DNA of 52,416 nucleotides, from contig CALGCG010000113.1 of assembly GCA_937884485.1 (NCBI GenBank), positions 1 through 52,416 on the forward strand, given 5' to 3'. The notes below the pieces were generated by a model. It did not search any database. It saw nothing but the letters and a program-made list of their open reading frames with translations, and had not been told where the DNA came from. The number at the start of each line of letters is the position of its first letter. Position 1 is the first letter of the stretch. This DNA comes from an uncultured Bacteroidales bacterium (GTDB lineage Bacteria; Bacteroidota; Bacteroidia; Bacteroidales; P3). Below are positions 39,467-49,426 of the stretch, piece after piece. The translations under genes were made by a program, and so were the position numbers.

Positions 39467-40852
39467 ACTATTCATCACCTCCTCAATCTCCTTCACCGTC
39501 TTGGGTATCGGCTTGCCCAGCACGCGGGCGCCGGTGTCGGTCACCAGCACGTCGTCCTCGATGCGGATGCCGCCGAAGTCTTTCCATTTCTCCAGCTCGT
39601 CGAAGTTGACGAAGTCCTTGTTGGTGCCTTCGGCGTGCCATTTGTCTATCAGGGCGGGGATGAAGTAGCATCCGGGCTCGTCGGTGATGACGAAGCCGGG
39701 CTGCAGGCGGCGGCCGCAGCGCAGGCTGCCCAGGCCGAACTGCTCGCTGGGGCGTGTCTCGTCGTCGTAGCCGACGTTGATCTGGCCGTAGTTCTCCATG
39801 TCGTGCACGTCGAGGCCCATCATGTGTCCCAGGCCGTGGGGCATCAGCAGGCTGTGGGCGCCGTTGGCCACGATGTCGTCCACGCTGCCCTTCAGTATGC
39901 CCAGGCCCTTGTAGCCCTCGGCCAGCACGCGGCTGGCGGCGGTGTGCACTTCCTTGTAGGTGATGCCCGGGCGCGTCACGCGTGCGGCCTCGAGGTTGGC
40001 GGCCAGCACAATCTCGTAGATGGCTTTCTGGCGCTCGTCGAACTTGCCGCCCACGGGCACCGAGCGTGTGATGTCGCTGCAGTAGTTCATGGCCGTCTCG
40101 CAGCCGGCGTCCATCACCAGCATGCGGCCCACCTCCAGGCGGTTGTTGTGGCCGTGGTTGTGCAGTGTCTCGCCGTGCACGGTCATGATGACGGGGAAGC
40201 TCACGGGGCCGTTGCCCTTCCAGGCCTCGCCCTCCATGAATCCCGCCAGCTCGTACTCGTAGCGCCCCGGCATGGCCAGCTTCATGGCGCCCACGTGCAT
40301 GTTGTATGCCGTGGCGATGGCTTTCTCTATCTCCTCGATTTCCTCGGCGCTCTTGATGCTGCGCTGCTTCACGCAGGCCAGGATGAGCTCCATGGAGGCG
40401 TAGCTGTTCACGGCGTGGTAGTCCAGGCCCAGCCATTGCGCCAGGTCGGCGCGTATGTCGGCGCGGTAGGGCGGCAGGAAGTGCACGCGGCGGGCGCCGC
40501 ACACGGCCTTCTGGCAGTAGGCCGCCAGGGCCTTCAGGTCGCCGCTGTTCTCCACGCCCACGCTGGCCGCCAGCTCCTTGACGCTCGGCAGCGGGCCCGT
40601 CCAGATGATGTCGTCGATGTCGTAGTCGTTGGCGAAGATATAGTCCTTGCCCGTCTCGCAGTCGAGCACTCCCACCAGGTCTTCGCGCTGCAGGCCGAAG
40701 AAGTAGAGGAACGTGCTGTCCTGGCGGAACCAGTAGGTGTTGTCCTTGTAGTTGCAGGGCGCCTCGTGGTTGCCCGGAATGATGATGATGCCGCGCCCCA
40801 CATCCTTGCGGAGCTGCTCGCGGCGCGAAATGTATGTCTCTTTCTTGAACAT
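39464..40852 (-). CDS. Xaa-Pro aminopeptidase (aminopeptidase P)
   Basis: 462 residues from the ATG at 40852 (MFKKETYISRREQLRKD); an in-frame extension to 41005 lacks similarity and is rejected. An aminopeptidase P N-terminal domain (about 5-135) precedes an M24 pita-bread domain (about 175-440). Metal and catalytic residues lie in MTVHGETLHNHGHNN, VMDAGCETAMNYCSDITRSVPVGG, LMPHGLGHMMGLDVHD, GFVITDEPGCYFIP and GIRIEDDVLVT. It releases N-terminal residues before proline, in the cytosol. The gene ends inside a 9-bp array that provides the stop codon. No TAnnTTTG box was found upstream. Confidence 0.94.
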   Translation of the reverse strand: MFKKETYISRREQLRKDVGRGIIIIPGNHEAPCNYKDNTYWFRQDSTFLYFFGLQREDLVGVLDCETGKDYIFANDYDIDDIIWTGPLPSVKELAASVGVENSGDLKALAAYCQKAVCGARRVHFLPPYRADIRADLAQWLGLDYHAVNSYASMELILACVKQRSIKSAEEIEEIEKAIATAYNMHVGAMKLAMPGRYEYELAGFMEGEAWKGNGPVSFPVIMTVHGETLHNHGHNNRLEVGRMLVMDAGCETAMNYCSDITRSVPVGGKFDERQKAIYEIVLAANLEAARVTRPGITYKEVHTAASRVLAEGYKGLGILKGSVDDIVANGAHSLLMPHGLGHMMGLDVHDMENYGQINVGYDDETRPSEQFGLGSLRCGRRLQPGFVITDEPGCYFIPALIDKWHAEGTNKDFVNFDELEKWKDFGGIRIEDDVLVTDTGARVLGKPIPKTVKEIEEVMNS

Positions 40853-41074
40853 GATAAGTATTTTTTGTTTTTTATTTATTGTTTGTCCGGCTTGAAATCG
40901 CTGCCCCTCTGCCATGCTGCACCTCCTCATAACGGAGAAAGGCGGAAAATATTGTTTTCGCACCCCGATAAAGGGGAAATTTGTGTGCAAACGGCTGTAG
41001 CTCAATTTTTTGCCGTCGCCCCTCCCATGCCCGCCCCGTCCCGTGCCGCCGCCCTGCCCGGATGGGGTCGGAGA

Positions 41075-41226
41075 GGGCCCCGATTCGCCCCCAATTCGCC
41101 CCTTGTCATATAGTTCTTATATAGTTCTCATATAGTTCCTATATGCTGTATATAAGAACTATATAAGAACTATATGTGAACGATATAAGAACTATATAAG
41201 AAGGGCCGAATAAGGGGCGAAGAGGG
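41075..41226. repeat. 11-bp-unit near-palindrome, copy 3
   Basis: The left arm begins GGGCCCCGATTCGCCCCC and is the complement of the right arm of copy 1 at 27 of 28 positions. Four left units lead to the centre ATATGCTGTATA, then five right units (TATATAAGAAC, TATATAAGAAC, TATATGTGAAC, GATATAAGAAC, TATATAAGAAG) and GGGCCGAATAAGGGGCGAA follow. Confidence 0.9.
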
Positions 41227-41268
41227 GGCGGAGCGGGGGCGGGGAGAAGGGGGTGGCGGGAAGGGCGG
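41214..41268 (+). other. G-run tract beside palindrome copy 3
   Basis: GGGG, GGGGG, GGGGG, GGGG, GGGGG, GGG and GGG runs within 55 nt of the plus strand, the clearest G-quadruplex candidate of the three, placed between the palindrome and the adhesin promoter. Confidence 0.6.
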
Positions 41269-41325
41269 AAAATGTTAAAAAAACTTTTTTGGTGAAAAAA
41301 ATGGCTCTGTTTTCGGAAAAAAGTG

Positions 41326-41333
41326 TATCTTTG
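41326..41333 (+). promoter_or_regulatory. -7 element TATCTTTG of the adhesin gene
   Basis: TATCTTTG in the context AAGTGTATCTTTGCA, the same as at the C10 protease promoter (AAGTGTATCTTTGCA at 1801-1815). Both drive T9SS cargo. The leader would be about 175 nt. Confidence 0.75.
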
Positions 41334-41518
41334 CAGTCCAATATACTATCGAAAAAACTGCCCGGTTGAACTAAAACCGACTGAAAATGAACTTTCTATT
41401 GTTGAGTGGCTCGGCGAGGGGCCTTGTGGTTGATAAGCGAGGTGAGGCGCAGGAGAGAAAAGTAAGGGAAAGAAAAACGTTAAATAAAATTTTTATAAAC
41501 CAATTAAAACAAAACATC

Positions 41519-44500
41519 ATGCAAAAGTTTCTACGAACTTTGATGCTCACGGCGGCCCTGCTGCTGCCGTTCGCATCGAATGCACAGACGTCCTGGACCG
41601 TGGCGGATGGCACGACCCTCCATTCCAAGGTTCCGCTGGACTTCTACAACTGTGACGGTTCTGGCAACCGCCAGGCCCAGATGCTCTATCCGGCCTCGTT
41701 GCTGACCGAGATGAGCGGCAGTACCATCGGTACTGTCAAGTTGTACCACCAAAACACAACCAGCAAAACCGTCACTGCCTCGACATGGTATCTCCGCATG
41801 GGCGAGACCACTGAGACCGACCTCTCCTCGGGCCTCAGCTCCGAGACGTTGACCACCGTCTACAGTGGCAACTTGGTGGTTGAAGGAGGCGTAATGACCT
41901 TCGAGTTCACCACGCCTTACACCTACAACGGCGGCAACCTGATTGTGGAGATTCAAACCTCCGGTGCCTCCCAGAACTGGTACGGCAGCTCAAACCAGGG
42001 TTGCTATGGTGTGGATAACATCGGCTCGACCTATTCGACCATGTCCACCCCCAACTACACCGCCTTCGTTCCGAAAATTACCTTCTACGAACAACCCTCC
42101 TGCTTCAAGGTGAACGACCTGGCTATCGACGCCACGCAGACCACCTCCAGCAGCCTGACGCTGACCTGGACCGACGCCAACAACAGCGGCGCCAGCTATG
42201 ACATCTACACTATCACTCCTGCCGATACCACCCTCATCGGCAGCTCCACCACCACCACCTACACCGCCACCGGCCTTGACGCCAACACCGCTTATGTGTT
42301 CGGTGTTGCCTCCAACTGCGGCGGCGGCGACCTTGCCGAGCTGCGCATCGTCAGCGGCCGCACCGCCTGCGCCGCCATCGCCACGCTGCCCTACACCATG
42401 GGCTTCGAAGATGCTGACCTGCAGGGCACCTCCTATGCAGAGCTCTTCCCCTTCTGCTGGACCCGCATCAACACCCTGGCCTCCGGCACCTATACCTATT
42501 ATCCTTATGCCTACAACTACGGCACGCCCTACAACGGTGGCCGTCACCTCTATTTCACTGCCTCTTCCTACGGCACCTATGCCGACACCACCGGCTTCAT
42601 CATGCCCGAGCTCGACGTGACCACCTATCCCATGAACGGCAACCGCGTGACCTTCTGGGCCAGGGCGAGCAGCAGCTCGTACCCCTACACCGTCCTGGTG
42701 GGCACCATGACCGACCCCACCGACCGCAGCACCTTCACGCTTGTTGAAAGCGTCAGCGTGACCGCCACCTCCTATACCAAGTACGCTGTCAGCCTGGCCA
42801 CGGCCGCTGCCACCGACGCCTATGTGGCCTTCATCGTGCCCAAGGTGACCTCCACCATGTACATCGACGATGTGACCCTCGAGGAACTTCCCTCCTGCGG
42901 CGATGTCACCGGCTTGACCGTTGCCGGCACCACCTCCAGCACCGCCACCCTACGCTGGAACACCGTTGCCGGCGCCATGGGTTACACCGTGTATAACATG
43001 GCCGACAGCAGCGTCCTCGGCACCGCCACCGACACCACCTACACCGTCGAGGACCTCGACGCCAACACCGTGTACACCTTCGGCGTGCAGTCCAACTGCG
43101 CCGGTGGCGACGGCGTTATGGCCACCGCCAGCGGCCGCACCGCCTGCGCTGCCGAGACCATGCCTTGGAGCCAGGACTTCGCCTCCTCGCTGTCCAGCGA
43201 TCCCTGCTGGCGCGGCGCTTCTAACATCACCGCCGACTCCGCCTTCAACGGCGGCGCCCTGACTCTTGGCTCCTTCAACACCTGGAGCCACGTCACCTCG
43301 CCCCGCTGCGGCCTCGAGGGCGGCCATTACTATAAGAATGTATATGGCACCGGCGTCAAGCATTGGATGATTACCCCCGCTATCGACCTGACCACCGCCA
43401 CCTCGGCACAGCTGAGCTTCGACGTGGCCCTGACCGACTTCAACAACGCCACTCTGCCCGAAGAGAACGCCGACACCAATACCTCCCAGGCACTTATGGT
43501 CATCGTCTCGACCGACGGCGGCGCCACTTGGCAGCGCAGCAACGCCACCGTGTGGCAGAATGTTGAAGGCGCAAACTACACCTATGCCTCTCTGGCCAGC
43601 ACCACCTACCAGACCAAGGTCATCAACCTTGACCAGTATCTGGGCCAGACCATCAACATCGCCTTCTATTGCCAGAGCCTCTGGGCTGGCGGCGACAACG
43701 ACCTGCACCTGGACAACATCGCCGTCACCGAGGTGCCGGATTGCCCGGCTCCCGCCAATATCGTTGTCAGCAACCTCACCGGCCACACCGCCACCCTCAC
43801 CTGGGAAGGCGATGCCGACGGCTACACCGTCTATGACATGAGCGACACCTCGGTCTACCAGTATGCCAACGACACCACCATCGAGCTCTATGCCCTCAGC
43901 GGCGAGACGGCCTACACCTTCGGTGTGACCTCCAACTGCGGCAGCGACGAGAGCGAAATGGTGACCATCAGCTTCACCACTCCCATCTCCTGCCCGGTTC
44001 CCACCGACCTGGCTGCCGCCCTCACCCCCGGCGACGGCACCGTGGCCACCCTCAGCTGGCACGAGGCCGGCGAGGCTTCCGAGTGGCAGCTCTGCCTCAA
44101 CGGCGACATGACCAACCTCGTCACCGTCTATGACACCACCTACGACATGACCAACCTCACTCCCGAGCAGGCCATCACCGCCAAGGTACGTGCCATCTGC
44201 GGCGCCGACGACACCAGCGCCTGGAGCGCCGAGATCAGCTTCACCCCGACCAACGCCTACACCCTCACCGTCAACGACGGCACCGCCACCAACAGCTACG
44301 TGCCCGTCTACGGTCTCTATACCGACGACCACATCAAGAGCCAGTTCATCATTCCGGCCGCCGACCTCAGCGCCATGGCCTACGGCAACATCACCAAGCT
44401 GACCTTCTACTCCAGCGATGCCAACAAGAACTGGGGCGCCGCCAGCTTCGAGGTCTACATGACTGAGACTAACGAGACCACCGTCAACAGCCTGGCTTCT

Positions 44501-47500
44501 GTCAGCGACATGACCCAGGTCTACACCGGCAGCCTCGGCATCGCGAACAACGTGATGGAAATCACCCTCACCACCCCCTATCAGTACATGGGCGGCAACC
44601 TGATGATTGCCTTCGAGCAGCCCACATCGGGCACCTGGGGCGGCTGCAACTGGTATGGCGTGGATGCCACCGGCGCCTCGCAGGGCGGCCATGGCAGCTC
44701 CGTTAGCCAACGCAACTTCCTGCCCAAGACCACCTTCGACTTCACTCCTGGCGAGGCACCCAGCTGCCTGCCCGTGAGCAACCTGGCTGTGAGCGACATC
44801 ACCACCGACGGTGCCACCCTCAGCTGGACCGGCGATGCCAGCAGCTACAACGTCTATGTTATCAGCGGCAGCGACACCACCATTGACCAGAACGTGAGCG
44901 ACGTCACCGTCACCCTCACCGGCCTCACCCCCATGACGCAGTACACCTACGGCGTGCGTTCGGCTTGCGGCGGCGACGAGAGCGACATCCGCGTCGTTAC
45001 CTTCAACACCGCCTGCGCTGCCGTCACCCTGCCTTACACCGAGACCTTCGCCTCCACCAGCGCCACGCGCAACTGCTGGAACCTGGTGAGCAACAACACC
45101 GCCAACGTCGGCGCCAGCAACGGTATGGGCTTCGTGACCGTCAGCGGCCGCGAGACGATGCGCTTCAGCTCCTTCAGCAACGCTTCCGACTACAACCAGT
45201 ACGGCTTCTCGCCCCTGATGGAAATCAGCGACGACGCCACCTACCTGCAGGCCAAAGTGGTCTATGCCACCTATGGCAGCAGCGACAAGCTGAAATTCGG
45301 CTACATCACCGCCACCGACACCGTGTGGGATCCCACCGAGTACACTACCACCGGCGACAGCGACTGGCAGAGCCAGACCTTCGTCGTGCCCGTCACGGCC
45401 ACCCAGCTGGCTGTCCACTACTATGGTAACTTCTCCTACTACGGTTGGATCGACAGCGTCGAGGTCGTCGAAATGACCGGCGCCTACTGCGCTCCTGTCA
45501 CCAGCCTGACCGTCGACAGCACCACTGGCAGCAGCGTGACCCTCTCTTGGAACGGCGACGCCGCCAGCTACAGCATCTATAACGGCAGCGCCTACGTTGG
45601 CAACACCACCGGCAACACCTACACCGTCAGCGGCCTCACCGCCAGCACGGGCTACACCTTCGGCGTCACGGCTGTGTGCACGGCCACCGACAGCTCCGAC
45701 ATGGTGACCGTCGATGCCATGACCGACTGCGCCGGCGGCAGCTGCACCATCACCATCGTCGGCACCGACGATTACGGCGACGGCTGGGATGGTTCCTACA
45801 TCGACATCCGTCAGAACGGCGCCTCCGTCGCCCACTGCACCGTGGAAGGTGAATACGATCCTTGGGGCGATAGCTATCCTGTCACCGAGACCTTCACCTA
45901 CAACGTCTGCGCCGGTATCCCGGTGTCCTTCGTATGGGTCAATGGCGGCGGCATCTACGACGACGAGGCTTACTTCACCATCCAGAACGCCAACGGCACC
46001 GTCCTCTACTCTGTCGACGACGCCAGCGAGCTGACCATTGGCGCCCCGTTTGTCACCCTGTCCGACGCTTGCAGCGACAGCGTGGTAATTGTTCCCGACA
46101 CGCTGACCGTCACCATCGTGGCCGACGCCACCATGGGTACCACCGTCCCCGCTCCCGGCACTTACCAGTACATCACTGGCGACACCGTGCGCTTCCAGGC
46201 CGTCCCCAACAATGGCTACCACTTCTCTGGCTGGATCATGAGCGCTAACGGCCAGAACGACACTCTTGGTGCAGAGTACATCAGCGCCTACGTCCCCGCC
46301 AACGCCATTATGTCTTACGGCAGCATGACCCTGACCGCCCTCTTCGAGGCCGGCAACCCCGACAGCACTACCATCACCTATGCTGTGAACGATGCTACCA
46401 TGGGTACCACCGTTCCCGCTCCCGGCACTCACACCATCTATGTTGGCAACACCATCCAGGCCGAGGCTACCGCCAATGCCGGCTACGAGCTCTACGCTTG
46501 GGTCCTGAGCATCGCTGTCGGTAGCAATAACAACACCGACACCATCTATTCCGACGACGAAGACTTCGCCAACCCGATGATCTTCGGCACCCTGCCCCAG
46601 AGCATCGTCGACAACAACGCCACCATCACCATCACCGCCCTCTTCCAGGCCAGCACCATTGTCGATGGCTACACCGTCACCGTCAATGTTAACGATGCCG
46701 CTATGGGTCATGTCGAGGGTGCTCCCACGGCTGCCGTGGCTGAGAACACCGTGGTGACCCTGACCGCCGTGGCCAACAACGGCTACCGCTTCGTCAACTG
46801 GAGCAACGGTCTCACCAACGACACCATCAGCATCACCGTTGTCAGCGACACCACCCTCACCGCCAACTTCGAGGCCATCCCGACCTACACCGTCACCACC
46901 AACGTGGCTCCCGAGAACAGCGGTAGCGTCAATGGCGCTCCTGCCGCTGCCGTCCTCGAAGGCACTGTCCTGACCCTCACCGCTGTGCCCGCCGCCGGTT
47001 ACCACTTCGTGAACTGGAGCAACGGCCTCACCGACGTCACCATCAGCGTGACCGTGATGAGCGACACCACCCTCACCGCCAACTTCGAGGCTAACGCCGC
47101 CGACACCTACACCGTGGCCGTCAACTTCGACGCCACCATGGGTAGCGTCACGGGTGTGCCCACCGACGCCGTCACCAGCGGCACCGAGGTGACCCTCACC
47201 GCCGTGGCCAACGATGGCTACCACTTCGTTGACTGGAGCACCGGCGAGACCACTGAGACCATCACCATCACCGTGACCTCCGACACCACCATCACCGCCA
47301 ACTTCGAGGCTGATGCCGTCGAGATGTACACCGTCACCGTGACCTCCGACGACGAGACCATGGGTACCGTCACCGGCAGCGGTGAGTACGAGGCTGGCGC
47401 CCAGATCACCATCGAGGCCCACGCCAACACGGGTTACCGCTTCGTGCGCTGGAGCGATGGCAACACCGAGGCTCTCCGCCAGATTGTTGTCACCAGCGAC

Positions 47501-47761
47501 CTGACCCTCGTGGCCTACTTCGAGCAGGTGACCGGCATTGACGATGTCGAGGGCGACAACGTCAGCATCTACAGCGCCGAAAGTCGCATCGTCGTCAAGG
47601 GCGCTGAGAACAGCAACATCTATGTCTACGATGTCAACGGCCGTGTCGTGCGCACGCAGGCCAATGCTACCGAGACCGTCGAGTTCACCGTGCCCGGCAC
47701 GGGTGTCTACCTGGTCAAGGTTGGCAACGCTCCTGCCAAGCGCGTCGTCGTGGTTCGCTAA
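41519..47761 (+). CDS. Giant T9SS-secreted multidomain adhesin
   Basis: 2080 residues from the ATG at 41519, chosen because it gives the signal peptide MQKFLRTLMLTAALLLPFASNAQ. Order: a beta domain (GGNLIVEIQTSG type, repeated near residue 950), six fibronectin-III-like domains each starting C-x-V-x-L, three cleaved-adhesin-like domains interleaved (C-A-A-x-LPYTxxF), a DYGDGWDGSYIDI domain, about six InlB-B-like repeats (YTVTVNVNDAAMGHVEG / NGYRFVNWSNG / TLTANFEA) and a T9SS sorting domain (about 2005-2080, IYVYDVNGRVVRTQ... GVYLVKVGNAPAKRVVVVR). The predicted role is surface adhesion. Thr/Ser/Asp-rich, extreme NNC codon bias. A strong terminator follows. Confidence 0.93.
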   Translation: MQKFLRTLMLTAALLLPFASNAQTSWTVADGTTLHSKVPLDFYNCDGSGNRQAQMLYPASLLTEMSGSTIGTVKLYHQNTTSKTVTASTWYLRMGETTETDLSSGLSSETLTTVYSGNLVVEGGVMTFEFTTPYTYNGGNLIVEIQTSGASQNWYGSSNQGCYGVDNIGSTYSTMSTPNYTAFVPKITFYEQPSCFKVNDLAIDATQTTSSSLTLTWTDANNSGASYDIYTITPADTTLIGSSTTTTYTATGLDANTAYVFGVASNCGGGDLAELRIVSGRTACAAIATLPYTMGFEDADLQGTSYAELFPFCWTRINTLASGTYTYYPYAYNYGTPYNGGRHLYFTASSYGTYADTTGFIMPELDVTTYPMNGNRVTFWARASSSSYPYTVLVGTMTDPTDRSTFTLVESVSVTATSYTKYAVSLATAAATDAYVAFIVPKVTSTMYIDDVTLEELPSCGDVTGLTVAGTTSSTATLRWNTVAGAMGYTVYNMADSSVLGTATDTTYTVEDLDANTVYTFGVQSNCAGGDGVMATASGRTACAAETMPWSQDFASSLSSDPCWRGASNITADSAFNGGALTLGSFNTWSHVTSPRCGLEGGHYYKNVYGTGVKHWMITPAIDLTTATSAQLSFDVALTDFNNATLPEENADTNTSQALMVIVSTDGGATWQRSNATVWQNVEGANYTYASLASTTYQTKVINLDQYLGQTINIAFYCQSLWAGGDNDLHLDNIAVTEVPDCPAPANIVVSNLTGHTATLTWEGDADGYTVYDMSDTSVYQYANDTTIELYALSGETAYTFGVTSNCGSDESEMVTISFTTPISCPVPTDLAAALTPGDGTVATLSWHEAGEASEWQLCLNGDMTNLVTVYDTTYDMTNLTPEQAITAKVRAICGADDTSAWSAEISFTPTNAYTLTVNDGTATNSYVPVYGLYTDDHIKSQFIIPAADLSAMAYGNITKLTFYSSDANKNWGAASFEVYMTETNETTVNSLASVSDMTQVYTGSLGIANNVMEITLTTPYQYMGGNLMIAFEQPTSGTWGGCNWYGVDATGASQGGHGSSVSQRNFLPKTTFDFTPGEAPSCLPVSNLAVSDITTDGATLSWTGDASSYNVYVISGSDTTIDQNVSDVTVTLTGLTPMTQYTYGVRSACGGDESDIRVVTFNTACAAVTLPYTETFASTSATRNCWNLVSNNTANVGASNGMGFVTVSGRETMRFSSFSNASDYNQYGFSPLMEISDDATYLQAKVVYATYGSSDKLKFGYITATDTVWDPTEYTTTGDSDWQSQTFVVPVTATQLAVHYYGNFSYYGWIDSVEVVEMTGAYCAPVTSLTVDSTTGSSVTLSWNGDAASYSIYNGSAYVGNTTGNTYTVSGLTASTGYTFGVTAVCTATDSSDMVTVDAMTDCAGGSCTITIVGTDDYGDGWDGSYIDIRQNGASVAHCTVEGEYDPWGDSYPVTETFTYNVCAGIPVSFVWVNGGGIYDDEAYFTIQNANGTVLYSVDDASELTIGAPFVTLSDACSDSVVIVPDTLTVTIVADATMGTTVPAPGTYQYITGDTVRFQAVPNNGYHFSGWIMSANGQNDTLGAEYISAYVPANAIMSYGSMTLTALFEAGNPDSTTITYAVNDATMGTTVPAPGTHTIYVGNTIQAEATANAGYELYAWVLSIAVGSNNNTDTIYSDDEDFANPMIFGTLPQSIVDNNATITITALFQASTIVDGYTVTVNVNDAAMGHVEGAPTAAVAENTVVTLTAVANNGYRFVNWSNGLTNDTISITVVSDTTLTANFEAIPTYTVTTNVAPENSGSVNGAPAAAVLEGTVLTLTAVPAAGYHFVNWSNGLTDVTISVTVMSDTTLTANFEANAADTYTVAVNFDATMGSVTGVPTDAVTSGTEVTLTAVANDGYHFVDWSTGETTETITITVTSDTTITANFEADAVEMYTVTVTSDDETMGTVTGSGEYEAGAQITIEAHANTGYRFVRWSDGNTEALRQIVVTSDLTLVAYFEQVTGIDDVEGDNVSIYSAESRIVVKGAENSNIYVYDVNGRVVRTQANATETVEFTVPGTGVYLVKVGNAPAKRVVVVR

Positions 47762-47782
47762 CCTCGCATAACGCTTCCCTTC

Positions 47783-47825
47783 GAGAGAGGGCTCCGGAGA
47801 TTTCCGGAGCCCTCTCTCTTTTTTT
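47783..47825 (+). terminator. Terminator of the adhesin gene
   Basis: Perfect 16-bp stem GAGAGAGGGCTCCGGA / TCCGGAGCCCTCTCTC (47783-47798, 47803-47818), loop GATT, then TTTTTTT. Confidence 0.93.
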
Positions 47826-47920
47826 ACATGGAAAATATTTTCAATGGTATACAATAAAAGAATCCCGTTGTCGTTACATATAAACTCAATTTTAATAATG
47901 TATAAAAAACCATATATATC

Positions 47921-49426
47921 ATGACACAGGAAAAACTCAAATTCAACCCCAACCCCTTGGTCAGCTTCTTGCAGAAGCCCATGAAGGAATTCACCAAGGC
48001 TGATATCCTCAAGGTCATCGAGGAGTTCCAAATCGAGATGATCAACTTCCGCTACATGGCTGACGACGGCAAGTTGCACACCCTCAACTTCGTCATCCAA
48101 AGCCTCGAGCATGCCGACGAGGTCCTCACCTCCGGCGAGCGTGTCGACGGCTCCAGCCTCTTCCCCTACATCGAGGCCGGCAACAGCGACCTCTATGTCA
48201 TCCCGCGTTTCCGCACCGCTTTCCTCGACCCCTTCACCGAGGTGCCTACCCTCGACATCCTCTGCGCTTTCTACAACAAGGATGGCGAACCCTTCGAGAT
48301 GGCTCCGGAGTATACCCTGGCCAAGGCAGGTCGCGCCTTCCGTGAGGCCACGGGTGGCATGGAGTTCGAAGTAATGGGTGAACTGGAGTATTATGCCATC
48401 GCTCCCAAGCAGGACGATTATATGCCCGAGGACCAGCACGGCTACCATGTCTCTATGCCTTTCTGCAAATTTGAAGAGTTCCGCACCGAGGCCATGCGCA
48501 TGATTGCCTCCGCCGGCGGCGAAATCAAGTACGGCCACTCCGAGGTGGGCAACTTCACCCACGGCGACCTCATGTATGAGCAGAACGAGATAGAGTTCCT
48601 GCCTACCACCCTCGAGGATGCTGCCGACCAGCTGGTCATCGCCAAGTGGATGATGCGTGAGTTGGGCTATAAATACGGCGTCATTGTCACCTTCGCCCCC
48701 AAGATTACCGTCGGCAAGGCGGGCAGCGGCATGCATGTCCACACACGTGTCTCTCTCAACGGGAAGAACATGTATGTCAACGAGAATGGTCTCACCGACG
48801 TGGCCCACAAGACCATGGCCGGCATCCTTTCCCTCGCCGGCTCCTTGACGGCCTTCGGCAACACCAACCCCACATCCTATTTCCGCCTGGTGCCCCACCA
48901 GGAGGCCCCCACCAACATCTGCTGGGGCGACCGCAACCGCTCCGCCATGGTGCGCGTGCCGCTGGGTTGGAACAAGGCCACGGGTAACATGATGGCCCGT
49001 TGCAATCCCCTCGAGAAGAACGACCCCGTCGACTTCTCCCACAAGCAGACCATCGAGCTCCGCACTCCCGACGGCTCCGCCAACGTCTACCTGCTCCTGG
49101 CCGGCATGACCGTCGCCGCACGTCATGGCTTCGAGATGGAGAATGCTGTCCAGTATGCCAAGGACCGTTACGTCAGCGTCAACATCTTCGAGCACGAGGA
49201 CGTCCTCAGCCGCCTTGACGTGCTGCCCGACAGCTGCGCTGCCAGCGCCGACCTCCTCGAGCGCGACCGCACTGTCTACGAGAAGGACGGCATCTTCGCC
49301 CCCGCGCTCATCGATGGCATCATCAAGCAACTCCGCGCCTTCGACGACCGTACCCTCCGCGCCGACATCGGCAAGGACGCCGAGAAGACCCTCGCCCTCG
49401 TGGAGCGTTTCTTACATTGCGGTTGA
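47921..49426 (+). CDS. glnA: Glutamine synthetase, type I
   Basis: 501 residues. Makes glutamine from glutamate, ammonia and ATP (EC 6.3.1.2). Seen: DGSSLFPYIEAGNSDLYVIP (beta-grasp end), MGELEYYAI (metal Glu), HGDLMYEQNEIEFLPT, the ATP-binding FAPKITVGKAGSGMHVHTRV, SYFRLVPHQEAPTNICWGDRNRSAMVRVP and IELRTPDGSANVYLLLAGM. No adenylylation motif is evident near the C-terminus. Its 97-nt leader is AT-rich with TACAATA at 47850-47856 and no TAnnTTTG. Its TGA overlaps the folK ATG by one base. Confidence 0.95.
   Translation: MTQEKLKFNPNPLVSFLQKPMKEFTKADILKVIEEFQIEMINFRYMADDGKLHTLNFVIQSLEHADEVLTSGERVDGSSLFPYIEAGNSDLYVIPRFRTAFLDPFTEVPTLDILCAFYNKDGEPFEMAPEYTLAKAGRAFREATGGMEFEVMGELEYYAIAPKQDDYMPEDQHGYHVSMPFCKFEEFRTEAMRMIASAGGEIKYGHSEVGNFTHGDLMYEQNEIEFLPTTLEDAADQLVIAKWMMRELGYKYGVIVTFAPKITVGKAGSGMHVHTRVSLNGKNMYVNENGLTDVAHKTMAGILSLAGSLTAFGNTNPTSYFRLVPHQEAPTNICWGDRNRSAMVRVPLGWNKATGNMMARCNPLEKNDPVDFSHKQTIELRTPDGSANVYLLLAGMTVAARHGFEMENAVQYAKDRYVSVNIFEHEDVLSRLDVLPDSCAASADLLERDRTVYEKDGIFAPALIDGIIKQLRAFDDRTLRADIGKDAEKTLALVERFLHCG

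Larger units (their letters stand above)
40853..41518. other. 666-bp divergent intergenic region
   Basis: No gene is supported here. From left: an AT-rich leader of the aminopeptidase, a stretch 40890-41070 with no recognisable signal, palindrome copy 3 (41075-41226), a G-run tract (41214-41268), the -7 box of the adhesin (41326-41333) and its roughly 175-nt leader. An in-frame extension of the adhesin to 41387 has no signal-peptide character. Confidence 0.7.

Noticed and set aside
41387..41518. Extended adhesin start
   Set aside because: The 44 added residues are charged and would hide the signal peptide that starts at 41519.
42950..49330. A 2126-codon open frame on the minus strand opposite the adhesin and glnA
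   Set aside because: Both plus-strand genes have clear domains. The open antisense frame follows from the extreme C-ending codon bias (NNC gives GNN on the complement, avoiding stops). Its translation is low-complexity Gly/Val/Asp-rich with no motif, and it crosses two unrelated genes and a terminator.
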